A model generated the notes under the pieces. The model was given only the letters and a program-made list of their open reading frames with translations, had not been told where the DNA came from and did no database searches. This document shows, piece after piece, positions 31,387 to 40,760 of a stretch of DNA of 64,000 nucleotides. Source of the stretch: Cereibacter sphaeroides (GTDB taxonomy: Bacteria > Pseudomonadota > Alphaproteobacteria > Rhodobacterales > Rhodobacteraceae); contig QFQS01000001.1 in NCBI GenBank assembly GCA_003243455.1, positions 1,178,001-1,242,000 of the forward strand. Reading direction: 5' to 3'. The translations under genes were made by a program, and so were the position numbers. Numbering within the stretch: the stretch's first letter is position 1; each line of letters starts with the position of its first letter.

Positions 31387-32627
31387 TTTGCCTCGGTCTG
31401 ATCGACGATCAGGGCATCGCCGGGGGAAACCTCGCCTTGCGCCAGCACGGTGTTGCGGCCATCGGTATCGCCCGGAGTGACCGAGACGCGCACGGGCGCG
31501 CCGTTCCGCAGCACCCAGACGGCATTACTGGCGCCGACCGCGACACGCGTCTCGCCGGGGCGGCGGGGCATGATCAGGCCAAGAAGGCCGTTGCTGTTGC
31601 CCCTCTGCGCCTCGGCCTTTTGCGGCGGCGCGTAGCGCAGCGCGGCATTGGGGGCGAGCAGCGCAGAGGCGATCTGGGTGACGGTGATGGTTGCGGTGGC
31701 GGTCATGCCGGGACGCAGCAGAAGTTCCTTGTTGTCCACCGACAGCACGGCCTTGTAGGTGACGACGCCGTCGGTCGTCTCGGACGCGAAGCGCACCTGC
31801 GTGATCGTCGCGGGGAACACGCGGCCCGGATAGGCCTCGACCGTAAAGGTTGCCTCGTTGCCGACCGCGACGCGGCCGATGTCGGCCTCATCGATATCGA
31901 CCAGCAGTTCCGTCCGTGTCAGATCCTCGGCCAGTGTGAAAAGCGTTGGAGCGTTCAGGGACGAGGCCACGATCTGGCCCACTTCGGCGGTCCGATCCAG
32001 CACGATTCCGGAAATGGGCGAGCGGATGACGGCCTTTTCCAGATCGGTCTTTTGCAGCACCAGATTGGCCTCGGCCAGCGTCTGGTCCGCCTGAGCGATC
32101 GAGACCGCGGCATCGGCACGTTCATGCGCGGCCACATAACCGATGAAATCACGCTTGGTGGATATGCCGCGCTGATCCAGCGAGGATTGGGACTGGTAGT
32201 TGCTCAGCGCCTCTCGCGCCGTCGCCTCGGCCTGAGCCACGCTGGCCTTGGCGGCGGCAACACTGGCCTCGGCGTTTTCCACCTGCGCCCTGAGCTTTGT
32301 ATCGTCCAGCCGGGCCAGCACCTGTCCGACCTGGATCTGGTCGTTGTAATCGACCTCGACGCTTTGCAGGGTGCCGGACAGTTCGGAGGAAACCGTCACT
32401 TCGGTGGTAGGCTGAACCGTCCCGGTGGCCGTCACATTGACGACCATCGGGCCTTCGACCGCCGGTTCGGTCGTATAGGTGACGGCCGTGGATTTCGCAG
32501 CACTCGCCTGCCACAGCCCGCCGCCAAGCGCGATTGCGATGACGATGGCCCCCAGAATCCAGACCGGACGGCGACGGCGCGGACGGCCTGCGGCAAGGGT
32601 CCTGGCGATATCTGGGTGATCGGCCAT
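31383..32627 (-). CDS. Periplasmic adaptor (MacA/HlyD-type membrane fusion protein)
   Basis: About 414 residues from the ATG at 32625-32627 (MADHPDIARTLA); the much longer open frame upstream has no ribosome site and reads into the divergent kinase region. An N-terminal anchor (PVWILGAIVIAIALGGGLWQ) is followed by lipoyl halves (VTVSSELSGTLQSVEVDYND; SPISGIVLDRTAEVGQIVAS), a coiled-coil hairpin rich in Ala/Gln and beta-barrel domains. It links the MacB-type pump to an outer-membrane TolC-like channel, which is not in this window. First gene of the leftward exporter operon. Confidence 0.88.
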   Translation of the reverse strand: MADHPDIARTLAAGRPRRRRPVWILGAIVIAIALGGGLWQASAAKSTAVTYTTEPAVEGPMVVNVTATGTVQPTTEVTVSSELSGTLQSVEVDYNDQIQVGQVLARLDDTKLRAQVENAEASVAAAKASVAQAEATAREALSNYQSQSSLDQRGISTKRDFIGYVAAHERADAAVSIAQADQTLAEANLVLQKTDLEKAVIRSPISGIVLDRTAEVGQIVASSLNAPTLFTLAEDLTRTELLVDIDEADIGRVAVGNEATFTVEAYPGRVFPATITQVRFASETTDGVVTYKAVLSVDNKELLLRPGMTATATITVTQIASALLAPNAALRYAPPQKAEAQRGNSNGLLGLIMPRRPGETRVAVGASNAVWVLRNGAPVRVSVTPGDTDGRNTVLAQGEVSPGDALIVDQTEAK

Positions 32628-32793
32628 CCGGTATTTCCTGTCACGCGCGCGGGGTAGTTGCGGGGTAATCTTTGTCATACGGATATGAGTGTTCCTTCCG
32701 TCGCTGCGAAGGGCCGGTCCCGTGCAAATCCCAGGCGGTTGATGCGCGGTGAACTTTCGGCATATCCATGCCCTTCTTGGGCAGGAGGACGTC

Positions 32794-33723
32794 GTGGCGA
32801 TGAGGATCGGCTGTATCGGCGAATGCATGATCGAGTTGAGCCGGATCGACCTGGCCGATGGTCGGGCGCGCATCGGCTTTGCCGGAGATACGATGAACAC
32901 CGCGATCTACCTTGCGCGGCGGTGCGGCGGCGGTTCCGTTGATTACGTGACGCTGCTGGGGACTGATGCTTTTTCCCACGGCATACTGGACATGCTGGCG
33001 GTCGAGGGCGTCGGCACGCAGTTTATCGGGCGACACCCGGACCGGCTGCCGGGAATATACGCGATCGAGACGGATGCGGCGGGGGAGCGGTCATTCCGCT
33101 ACTGGCGCGAGAATTCTGCGGCGCGGCTATTGTTCGGTGGCATCGGGGCCACGCTGGACGATCTGGCAGCCTTCGATGTGATTTACCTGTCCGGCATAAC
33201 GCTTGCGATCCTGCCGCCCCACCAACGCTCGACCCTGATCGCGCGGCTCGGTGCGCTGAAGGACGAGGGGCGGCGGATTGTTTTCGATACGAATTACCGG
33301 CGCCGGTTGTGGCCGGACGAAACGACGGCGCGCGAAGCCTTCGATGCCATGTGGCGTGCGACCTCGATCGCGCTGCCGTCACGCGATGACGAGGCGAAGC
33401 TTTGGCCAGGGCTTTCCGCTGAGGCGATTGTCGAGCGGATAGCAAAGCTTGGCCTGGCCGAGATCGTGCTGAAGGATGGCGATCAGGGGCCGCTGCTTTG
33501 GTCCGGCGATGCCCCGCACCGCGCCGCCCTGCCCCGCGCAAAATCCGTCGTCGATACGACCGGGGCCGGGGACAGCTTCAACGCGGGCTATCTTGCCGCA
33601 CGGCTGGCGGGTGCAGGGCCGGTGGATGCCGCTGCATCCGGGCATAGGCTGGCCGCCACCGTCATCGGCCATCACGGTGCGATCATCGCCCGCGCGGCGA
33701 TGCCGGATCAGGGCAGTTTGTAG
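32794..33723 (+). CDS. kdgK: PfkB-family sugar kinase (2-keto-3-deoxygluconate kinase-like)
   Basis: A 309-residue ribokinase-fold protein. GTG 32794 has AGGAGG 5 nt upstream (32783-32788); ATG 32800 is the alternative. Signatures: IGCIGECMIELS, FAGDTMNTAIYLARR, DTNYRRRLWP, then VDTTGAGDSFNAGYLAARLA with the catalytic Asp. The C-terminal signature and the DTNYR stretch point to KdgK, which phosphorylates KDG for the Entner-Doudoroff route. This fits the nearby glucose dehydrogenase and acid-sugar dehydratase. It overlaps the convergent dehydrogenase gene by 16 bp. Confidence 0.8.
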   Translation: MAMRIGCIGECMIELSRIDLADGRARIGFAGDTMNTAIYLARRCGGGSVDYVTLLGTDAFSHGILDMLAVEGVGTQFIGRHPDRLPGIYAIETDAAGERSFRYWRENSAARLLFGGIGATLDDLAAFDVIYLSGITLAILPPHQRSTLIARLGALKDEGRRIVFDTNYRRRLWPDETTAREAFDAMWRATSIALPSRDDEAKLWPGLSAEAIVERIAKLGLAEIVLKDGDQGPLLWSGDAPHRAALPRAKSVVDTTGAGDSFNAGYLAARLAGAGPVDAAASGHRLAATVIGHHGAIIARAAMPDQGSL

Positions 33724-36038
33724 GCCATTACATAGTCGCCGGGCTTGGTCCCGATTGAACCGTGCCCCCCCGCCACGATCACCACGTATTGTGTGCCGTC
33801 CAGCGCATAGGTCATCGGCGTGGATTGCCCGCCCGCAGGCAGGCGCGCCCGCCACAATTCCTCGCCTGTCGTCAGGTCGTAACCGCGCAGGTAGTTATCG
33901 ACCGCCGCACCAAGGAAAGCCACACCGCCTGCGGTGATGATCGGCCCGCCTATGCCCGGAACTCCGACTGTAAAGGGCAGTTGCAACGGCGTCATGTCGC
34001 GAACGGTTCCGTTGCGGCGACGCCAGACGATCTCGCCCGTGCGCAGGTCCGCCCCCGCGACATAGCCCCATGGCGGCGCATTGCAGGGCACGCCAAGCGG
34101 CCCGAGGAACGGCCCCATGTAGACGCCGTAAGGCGCGCCGTCGTTGCGGTTCAATCCCTGTTCGCTGCCCTTTTCATCCTGACCTTTCGGCGGGATGTCC
34201 GCGGCAGGGACGAGCTGAGAGGTGAAGGGCAGATAGGTCGGCATGCCGAACATCACCTGCCGGACAGGATCAACGGCAACCGAGCCCCAGTTGAACACGC
34301 CGAAGTTGCCCGGATAGATGATGCTGCCCTTCAGCGACGGCGGCGTATAGCGCCCCTTGTAGTTCAGGCGATGAAAGTTGATCCGGCACATCACCTGATC
34401 GAGCAGGGTAATCCCCCACATATCGGTCTCACGCAGCATCGGTGGCTTGAAGCTGAGCTTCGAGGTGGGTTGCGTCGGATAGGTGAAATCCTCGGGGATG
34501 GCGCCGGTCGGGGCGGGTTCTTCGGTGACGGGCAGGATCGCCTCGCCGGTGCGGCGGTTCAGCACGTAGATGTCGCCCTGTTTCGTCGGCGCGACCAGCC
34601 CCGGCACCACGGTGCCGTCAGGCCGCGTCAGATCGACGATGACAGGCTGTGCCGGAACATCCATGTCCCAAAGGTCGTGGTGGACAAACTGGCGCATCCA
34701 GCGCACCTGACCCGTCTGTATGTCCAGCGCGACGATGCCCGACGAATATTCCTCGGCTTCTGCCGAACGGCTCATGCCAAGCTGGTCCGGGGTCTGGTTT
34801 CCCATCGGGATATACACCAGCCCCTGAGCCTCATCCGCCGAAAAGACCGACCAGCTGTTGGGTGAGTTTGTCGTGTAGGTCTGGCCGCCTTCTATGTCGA
34901 TCGGAAGGGTCACATCCGGGTTGCCGCTGTCCCAGTTCCAGATCAGATCGCCGGTGTCGATGTCGAAGGCGCGGATCACCCCCGACTGTTCCTGAGTTGA
35001 ATAATTGTCGTTGACCGCCCCGCCGATGATCAGCCTGCCCGCCACCGCGAGCGGGGGCGAGGTAGAGTAGTAATATCCTGCGGGATCGAACTTCATGCCG
35101 CGTTCAAGATGCAGTGTTCCATAGTCGGCAAAGTCGGTGCACATCATGCCGGTACGCGCGTCCAGCGCAATCAGCCGGGCGTCCGATGTAGGCAGATACA
35201 CACGCTCGGCGCAGGGGGAACCTTCGGCGGCGGCAGGATCGCGCCAATAGGTCACGCCGCGGCAGGTCTGATGCTGGCGATCGGGATTCATGCCGGATTC
35301 GGGATCGAAGCGCCATTTCTCGGTCCCCGTTTCCGCATCCAGTGCGATGGCAAGGTTATGCGGCGTGCAGATATACAGGCTGTCGTCGACCTTCAGCGGC
35401 GTGACCTGATACGTCGTCTCACCCACGTCATCGGGCCGCTTTACGTCGCCGGTCTGATAGGTCCAGGCGGGAACCAGGCTTGCCACGTTTTCCGGCGTGA
35501 CCTGTGTCAGGGGCGAATAGCGCTGACCAAAGTTGGTGCGGCCATACTGCCGCCAGTCGCCGTCGGGCATGTCGTTTCCGAGGCCCGGCGCATCGACGAC
35601 AGGGCTCTGGTTCAGTGAGCCGACAAGCCGGCTCGGGTTGGTGGTCATCGAATAAAGCGCGACGCCCAGGCAGATGAAAAGCGCGCATCCCAGCACAAGG
35701 CCCGAAGCAATGGGCGCGCCCGCGGGGGCAAGTCTTCGGCGCACGGGCGGCAGCCACAGCCAGATGCCAAGCACCACCAGCACCCCGCCGCGCGGACCCA
35801 GTTGCCACCAGTCGAAACCCACCTCCCATATCGCCCAAGCAAGCGTGGCGAGCAGCAGCATCGAGAATACCGAAAACACCGCGCCGTTCCGCCGCGCCAG
35901 AAGCCAGCCGCAGAACAGCAGGCCCAGGCCGATAAGCAGATAGGCCGGGCTGCCGCCAAGCACGACAAGCCATCCGCCAAGCCCGGAAAGCGCAAGCCCG
36001 AGAAGCGCAAAGACAAGTGCAGGCAGCGCAGTCGCCAT
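33708..36038 (-). CDS. gcd: Membrane-bound PQQ-dependent glucose dehydrogenase
   Basis: A 776-residue protein beginning MATALPALVFALLG; the frame extension to 36188 is not needed. Five membrane segments occupy the first 150 residues, then a beta-propeller quinoprotein domain: GDWRQYGRTNFGQRYSPLTQ, DAETGTEKWRFDPESGM, HQTCRGVTYW, WSVFSADEAQGLVYIPMGNQ, GQVRWMRQFVHHDLWDMDVP and GGPIITAGGVAFLGAAVDNY. This is the Gcd family, which oxidises glucose to gluconolactone in the periplasm and feeds ubiquinone. PQQ synthesis genes are not in the window. Product could be phosphorylated downstream. Confidence 0.9.
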   Translation of the reverse strand: MATALPALVFALLGLALSGLGGWLVVLGGSPAYLLIGLGLLFCGWLLARRNGAVFSVFSMLLLATLAWAIWEVGFDWWQLGPRGGVLVVLGIWLWLPPVRRRLAPAGAPIASGLVLGCALFICLGVALYSMTTNPSRLVGSLNQSPVVDAPGLGNDMPDGDWRQYGRTNFGQRYSPLTQVTPENVASLVPAWTYQTGDVKRPDDVGETTYQVTPLKVDDSLYICTPHNLAIALDAETGTEKWRFDPESGMNPDRQHQTCRGVTYWRDPAAAEGSPCAERVYLPTSDARLIALDARTGMMCTDFADYGTLHLERGMKFDPAGYYYSTSPPLAVAGRLIIGGAVNDNYSTQEQSGVIRAFDIDTGDLIWNWDSGNPDVTLPIDIEGGQTYTTNSPNSWSVFSADEAQGLVYIPMGNQTPDQLGMSRSAEAEEYSSGIVALDIQTGQVRWMRQFVHHDLWDMDVPAQPVIVDLTRPDGTVVPGLVAPTKQGDIYVLNRRTGEAILPVTEEPAPTGAIPEDFTYPTQPTSKLSFKPPMLRETDMWGITLLDQVMCRINFHRLNYKGRYTPPSLKGSIIYPGNFGVFNWGSVAVDPVRQVMFGMPTYLPFTSQLVPAADIPPKGQDEKGSEQGLNRNDGAPYGVYMGPFLGPLGVPCNAPPWGYVAGADLRTGEIVWRRRNGTVRDMTPLQLPFTVGVPGIGGPIITAGGVAFLGAAVDNYLRGYDLTTGEELWRARLPAGGQSTPMTYALDGTQYVVIVAGGHGSIGTKPGDYVMAYKLP

Positions 36039-36114
36039 AATGGCCTCCCCAGACCGCGAAGCGTCGGACAGTGTTAGGCTTTCAGGTTCTGCGGCGCAAC
36101 GTTTCTGGGCAACT

Positions 36115-37215
36115 TCAGATACTGCTGACCTTGTAGCTTGCCCGGTCAAGCCAGGCCGGGTCGATCTCGACACCCCAGCCGGGGGCATCGGGGATCGTCA
36201 CATGGCCACCCTCGACACCGTATGGGTCGCCAAGGAAAAGCCCGTCCTGCCACGGATAGTAATCGTCGCCCTCGATCGAGAACTCCAGATACTTGCCCGC
36301 GTTCGGGATCGCGCCCAACAGGTGCATCGTGCACATCGTGACAAGCGACAGATTGGCGGCGTGGGGCGTGATCGGCATGCCCGCGGCCTCTGCCATCTTG
36401 CAGACCTGCAGGGTGCGGCTGATGCCGCCCAGATACATCACATCCGGCTGGGCGACATCGACGACGTGGGTGTCGATCATAGTCTTCCACGCGGTGAATT
36501 CGCAATCCTGCTCTCCGCCGGTGATGTCGATGCTGAGTGCGCGGGCAACCTCGCGCGTCTGGTCGAATTCCCAATAGGGACAGGGTTCCTCGAAATGCCC
36601 GATTCCCTCGGCTTCCAGCATCCGGCCAACCTCGATGGCGCGTTTGGGGGAATAGCAGGAGTTGGCGTCCACCAGTTTGTCTATCCCATCGCCCAGGGCG
36701 CGGGATACCAGCGGCACGATTTCCTCGGTCCGGCCCGGCCATTCGTCCTGGTCGCGGCCGCATTCGGCCCCGACGCGCCATTTGAAGGCGGTAAATCCCT
36801 TTTCGTCGCGCAAACGCAGGAAACGGTCACGCTCGGCCGCTGGCGTGATGTCCCGCTTCATGGATGATGCATAGGCGCGCAAGCGTCCGGGCTTGCCGCC
36901 CAGCAGGCTGACCACCGGCTTGCCTTCGACCTTGCCGCGCAAATCCCAAAGCGCGGTATCAAGGCCCGTTGTGGCGCGACGCAGGTAGGAGCCGGGGAAC
37001 TTATGCTCCCGCTCATTGATGAGGTTCAGTGTATCGGAAAAATCCAGCGCATCCTTGCCCAAGGCATGCGGCGCGATCTGGCGGTGAAAAATTTCGCAGG
37101 TTATGTCGGCCTGATAGGTCGAAACCTGTCCCCACCCCTGATCGCCGGTATCGGAGGTCACACGAACGAATCCCACGAAGGGAGTGGTAAAGGTTTCCAG
37201 CTTTCGGATTTTCAT
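36115..37215 (-). CDS. Mandelate racemase/muconate lactonizing-type acid-sugar dehydratase
   Basis: A 366-residue enolase-superfamily protein. The second-strand motif is Lys145-Trp-Arg147; metal ligands are likely Asp183 (VDANS), Glu209 (FEEP) and Glu235 (TGGEQ), and His285 (PITPHAANLS) on a later strand suggests a mandelate-racemase-subgroup dehydratase. Likely substrate: a hexonate or pentonate, perhaps for KDG formation feeding the kinase at 32794. Exact substrate not decidable. It stands alone on the minus strand, 76 bp before gcd. Confidence 0.8.
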   Translation of the reverse strand: MKIRKLETFTTPFVGFVRVTSDTGDQGWGQVSTYQADITCEIFHRQIAPHALGKDALDFSDTLNLINEREHKFPGSYLRRATTGLDTALWDLRGKVEGKPVVSLLGGKPGRLRAYASSMKRDITPAAERDRFLRLRDEKGFTAFKWRVGAECGRDQDEWPGRTEEIVPLVSRALGDGIDKLVDANSCYSPKRAIEVGRMLEAEGIGHFEEPCPYWEFDQTREVARALSIDITGGEQDCEFTAWKTMIDTHVVDVAQPDVMYLGGISRTLQVCKMAEAAGMPITPHAANLSLVTMCTMHLLGAIPNAGKYLEFSIEGDDYYPWQDGLFLGDPYGVEGGHVTIPDAPGWGVEIDPAWLDRASYKVSSI

Positions 37216-37514
37216 GTTCGGATCGCCCCTAGCGTGCAGGATTCCGGCAAGGCCGGTGATAAAACGTGCAATCGACAGGCAAAAATGCCCGAAGCGCGCC
37301 GAAACTTAATCCGCCAGTCAATAAAAACCAAGGGCAGGACGGCCCCGGACCGCATGGCGTCGTTGACAGACGGATCGCAGAAGAGAAATGTGACACTGCA
37401 GGGCGGTGACCCTGTGCCGAAGCGTCACAGGAAGTTTGCAAAAGTCACATAACGCTCGGTCGGCCACGTAACGGCCAACTCTGTTTGACGGATCGACAGA
37501 GGGACAAAAAAAGC
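37216..37514. other. 299-bp divergent intergenic region
   Basis: Separates the leftward dehydratase from the rightward polyamine-type ABC operon and must hold both promoters. A small inverted repeat (CAGGG-N6-CCCTG) lies at 37399-37414. No gene, RNA or repeat is recognised. Confidence 0.5.
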
Positions 37515-38666
37515 ATGGGAGATAGAGACGTGAAAAAGATCGACACGGGATTGAGCCGTCGGCGCTTCCTTCAAGGAACCGCGATCGGTATGGGCGCATT
37601 GGCCGCCCCCGCAATCATTTCGAGCAAGGCTTTGGCCTCGTCGGGTGAGCTGAACTACATGGGCTGGGCCGGCTATCCGGCGCTGACCGAAACCGTGTTC
37701 CCGGCCTTTGAGAAGGCGACCGGGATCAAGGTGAACTTTAACGAACAGCCCGACCAGGACGCGATGTTCGCCCAGGCGAAACTCGCGCTGCAGACCGGCG
37801 GCACCGACATGGTCGAACCGACTGTCGACCGCGTCGGCAGCTGGGCCTCGAACGGGCTGGTCCAGCCCTGGGACATGACCAAGCTGAACGTCGACAACTA
37901 CCTGCCCGGTCTGGCCGATGGTACGATGGGCGAGATGGCGACGGTCAATGGCCAGCGCATGATCTTGCTGTCGGTCTGGGGTACAGAGGCGCTGGTCTAC
38001 AACAAGGAAAACATGCCGCTGACCTATGGCACGGCAAGCCTTGGCGACCTGTTCAACCCCGCCAACGAAGGCAAGGTCGTGGGCCGTCCGCACTCGACGC
38101 TGGCTGCCATGGGCCGCTGGCTGGATGCCGAAGGCAAGCTGCCGAAGCCGTGGCTCGATGGCTACAAGGACGAAGCCGTCATGGTCGAGCTGTGGGATAT
38201 CGCTCTGGCCGAGGCGACCAAGGCCAAGGGCAACTTCGTGCAGTGGTGGTCTGGCGAGAACGAGGCGCAGGCCGGGTTCCTGACCAACGGTGGCGAACTG
38301 GGTCTGTGCTGGGATTCGACCGGCTACAACCTGCGCGACCAGGGCTTCGGGTTCCTGCCGCCGAAAGAAGGCGCCTTCGCCTGGAACCAGGGCGTCGTGC
38401 TGATGGCAAACGCCGCCAACACCGAGCAGGCGCATGCGCTTGCCAAGTGGATCTCCGAGCCGGAAGGTTCGGCGATGTGGGCGACCGCATTCTCGGCCAA
38501 CCCGGTGGGCAAGGGGGCGATCGACAAGATGTCGCCGGAAGTCTCGGCCTACTACAACTCGGCCTTCAACGACGACGCACTGCAGAAGCTGTGGTGGTGG
38601 CCGGCGCAGGAAGCATGGTTCATCGCCAAGCGCGGCGAATATGCCGACAAGCTGCGCGCAGCCTGA
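37515..38666 (+). CDS. ABC transporter substrate-binding protein, spermidine/putrescine type (PotD-like)
   Basis: A 383-residue periplasmic protein with a twin-arginine signal (LSRRRFLQGTAIGMGALAAP). The mature part has the SBP_bac_8/PotD pattern: GELNYMGWAGYPALTETVFP, FEKATGIKVNFNEQPDQ and the late motif EKVGFLPPKEGAF-like stretch GFGFLPPKEGAFAWNQG. A TTG 30 bp upstream is the alternative start but has no ribosome site. Polyamines or related amines are probable ligands. It heads a four-gene operon with a stem-loop after it. Confidence 0.9.
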   Translation: MGDRDVKKIDTGLSRRRFLQGTAIGMGALAAPAIISSKALASSGELNYMGWAGYPALTETVFPAFEKATGIKVNFNEQPDQDAMFAQAKLALQTGGTDMVEPTVDRVGSWASNGLVQPWDMTKLNVDNYLPGLADGTMGEMATVNGQRMILLSVWGTEALVYNKENMPLTYGTASLGDLFNPANEGKVVGRPHSTLAAMGRWLDAEGKLPKPWLDGYKDEAVMVELWDIALAEATKAKGNFVQWWSGENEAQAGFLTNGGELGLCWDSTGYNLRDQGFGFLPPKEGAFAWNQGVVLMANAANTEQAHALAKWISEPEGSAMWATAFSANPVGKGAIDKMSPEVSAYYNSAFNDDALQKLWWWPAQEAWFIAKRGEYADKLRAA

Positions 38667-38682
38667 TCAGTATCGACAACGG

Positions 38683-38708
38683 CCTGCCGGTGCGAAAGCA
38701 TCGGCAGG
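38683..38708 (+). terminator. Stem-loop between binding-protein and ATPase genes
   Basis: An 11-bp stem (CCTGCCGGTGC / GCATCGGCAGG, one wobble pair) with GAAA loop, 17 bp after the binding-protein stop. A few T's follow later. Probably a partial terminator or 3'-end protector. Confidence 0.65.
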
Positions 38709-38774
38709 TTTCGGTAAAAAGACCAGACCGCGACATAAGATTGCGGCGCTACATCAACAGGGGATGACGATCAG

Positions 38775-39872
38775 ATGAGCGCAGGCGTAGAGCTTGACGG
38801 CGTTTGTGCCGATTTTGGAACGTTCCGCGCCGTGGACCGCGTGAACGTGGACATTCAGCCCGGGGAATTCTTTTCGTTCCTTGGGCCATCCGGCTGTGGC
38901 AAGACCACGATCCTTCGCATGATCTCGGGCTTCACCAACCCCAGCCAGGGCGTGATCCGGATCGGCGGCAAGGACATGAAGAATACCCGTCCGAACCAGC
39001 GCCCGACCGCGCTGATCTTTCAGAACCTGGCACTGTTCCCGCTGATGCCGGTCTGGGAGAACATCGCCTTCGGGCTTGAGGTGCGCGGCGTGGACAAGGC
39101 CAAGCGGCGCGCCCGGGCGGAAGAGTTGCTGCGGCTGGTGGACCTGCCCGATGCCGCAGACAAGCGCGTGAGCCAGCTTTCGGGCGGCCAGAAGCAGCGT
39201 GTCGCGATTGCCCGCGCGCTCGCCGTCGAACCGGACGTGATGTTGCTGGACGAACCCTTGTCGGCGCTGGACCTGAAGCTGCGCCAGCATATGCGGGCCG
39301 AACTGCGTGCGATCCAGAAGCGCACCCAGGTGACCTTCATCTACATCACCCACGACCAGGGCGAGGCGCTGGCCATGTCCGACCGCGTCGGCGTCATGAG
39401 CCAGGGCAAGCTGCAACAGGTCGCGACCCCGCGCGAGATTTACAACAACCCTGCGAACGGCTTCGTTGCGTCCTTCGTGGGCGAGAACAACATCCTTGGC
39501 GGAGAGATCGCCGGTGTCGCTGACGGCAAGGCGCAGTTCCGCACCCCCAGCGGCGATTTTACCGCACGGGTCGGTCAGGGCGTGACCCAGGGGTCAAAAG
39601 CGCGGCTGTTCCTGCGTCCCGAACATGCGCGTCTGCTGGCCAGCCCCGGCGCTGGCAACTCGATCCCCGTCGAAGTGACCGACGTCGCATTCGAGGGCAA
39701 CTTCATCACCGTCCATGCCCGCGATGAAAAGGGTCAGGTCTATATCTCGGAGGCGCGAAACGATGGATCTGCCAGCGTTCCCGGCGCCGGCGAGAAACGC
39801 CACATCGTCTTTGATGCCGACCATGCCGTTGTCTTGACGGGCGACATTTCGGCAAAGGATCCCGAGGCATGA
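38775..39872 (+). CDS. ABC transporter ATP-binding protein (PotA-like)
   Basis: A 365-residue ATPase. Walker A GPSGCGKTT (37-45), Q-loop ALIFQNLALFPLMPVWENIA, signature LSGGQKQRVAIARAL, Walker B VMLLDEPLSALDLKLR, H-loop TFIYITHDQGEAL. The C-terminal TOBE domain (FLRPEHARLLASP, then EVTDVAFEGNFITVHAR) is typical of PotA. It energises the two permeases that follow, overlapping the first by 4 bp. Confidence 0.93.
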   Translation: MSAGVELDGVCADFGTFRAVDRVNVDIQPGEFFSFLGPSGCGKTTILRMISGFTNPSQGVIRIGGKDMKNTRPNQRPTALIFQNLALFPLMPVWENIAFGLEVRGVDKAKRRARAEELLRLVDLPDAADKRVSQLSGGQKQRVAIARALAVEPDVMLLDEPLSALDLKLRQHMRAELRAIQKRTQVTFIYITHDQGEALAMSDRVGVMSQGKLQQVATPREIYNNPANGFVASFVGENNILGGEIAGVADGKAQFRTPSGDFTARVGQGVTQGSKARLFLRPEHARLLASPGAGNSIPVEVTDVAFEGNFITVHARDEKGQVYISEARNDGSASVPGAGEKRHIVFDADHAVVLTGDISAKDPEA

Positions 39873-40753
39873 AGGATCTCCTGCAACGCTACGGGACGTT
39901 CCTGACCACCATCTTCATCCTTCTGACGGCGTTCTGGCTGCTGGCGCTGGTGGTTCTGCCCAACCTTTACCTGTTCGAAAATTCGTTCAGGCCCTATCTG
40001 CCCGTCTCGGAAATGGGTGGGCCGAATGATGTCTATACGCTCAAGAACTACCTGACCTTCTTCCAAAGCCCGATCCATATCTCGGTGTTCTTCTGGACGA
40101 TCATCTATTCCAGCATCGTCACGGTGATCTGCTTCATCATCGCCTATCCGCTGGCCTATTACCTGTCCAAGATCGCCAAGCCCAACCTGCTGCCCACGAT
40201 CTTTCTGCTGCTCTTCATCCCGCTCTGGGTATCCGAGGTGTTGCGCGCATTCGCCTGGTTCATCATCCTCGCGCTGAAAGGGCCGTTGAACGCATCGCTG
40301 CTCGGCATCGGGATCATCGAGGACCCGATCCGCTGGATCAGCGGGTTTCGCGCGGTGATGATCGGCCTGGTCTACACCTACGTGCTGTTCATGCTGCTGC
40401 CGATCTACAATGCGGTCCAGTCGCTGGACACCAACCAGATCGAAGCTTCCGAGGATTTGGGCGCGCCATGGTGGAAGACGCACCTGCGCGTGATCCTGCC
40501 CCATGCCAAGCCTGGCATCGCGTCGGGGTCGGTCATGGTCTTCATGCTGTCGGCGGGATCTATCCTTGTGCCGACGCTGCTGGGGTCGACGAACTCACGA
40601 TGGTTCACCGAAATCATCCAGCAATGGATGTTCGAAAGCCAGGATTGGAACACGGGTTCGGCCTATGCCTTCCTGCTGCTGATCCTGTGTTCGGTGTTCG
40701 TCTCGGTCGTGATGCGCGTGTTCCGCGTCAAGCTGTCCGATATAGCGAAGTGA
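39869..40753 (+). CDS. ABC transporter permease (PotB-like)
   Basis: A 294-residue inner-membrane protein with six hydrophobic segments, starting at the ATG of the ATGA overlap with the ATPase gene. Features: FFWTIIYSSIVTVICFIIAY, the EAA loop DLGAPWWKTHLRVILPHAKP and VMVFMLSAGSILVPTLLG. It forms the channel with the next permease. Confidence 0.93.
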   Translation: MKDLLQRYGTFLTTIFILLTAFWLLALVVLPNLYLFENSFRPYLPVSEMGGPNDVYTLKNYLTFFQSPIHISVFFWTIIYSSIVTVICFIIAYPLAYYLSKIAKPNLLPTIFLLLFIPLWVSEVLRAFAWFIILALKGPLNASLLGIGIIEDPIRWISGFRAVMIGLVYTYVLFMLLPIYNAVQSLDTNQIEASEDLGAPWWKTHLRVILPHAKPGIASGSVMVFMLSAGSILVPTLLGSTNSRWFTEIIQQWMFESQDWNTGSAYAFLLLILCSVFVSVVMRVFRVKLSDIAK

Positions 40754-40760
40754 GGGCGGC

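Noticed and set aside
36039..36188. N-terminal extension of the glucose dehydrogenase
   Set aside because: The extension is hydrophilic, overlaps the end of the next gene and would hide the first membrane helix expected at the start.
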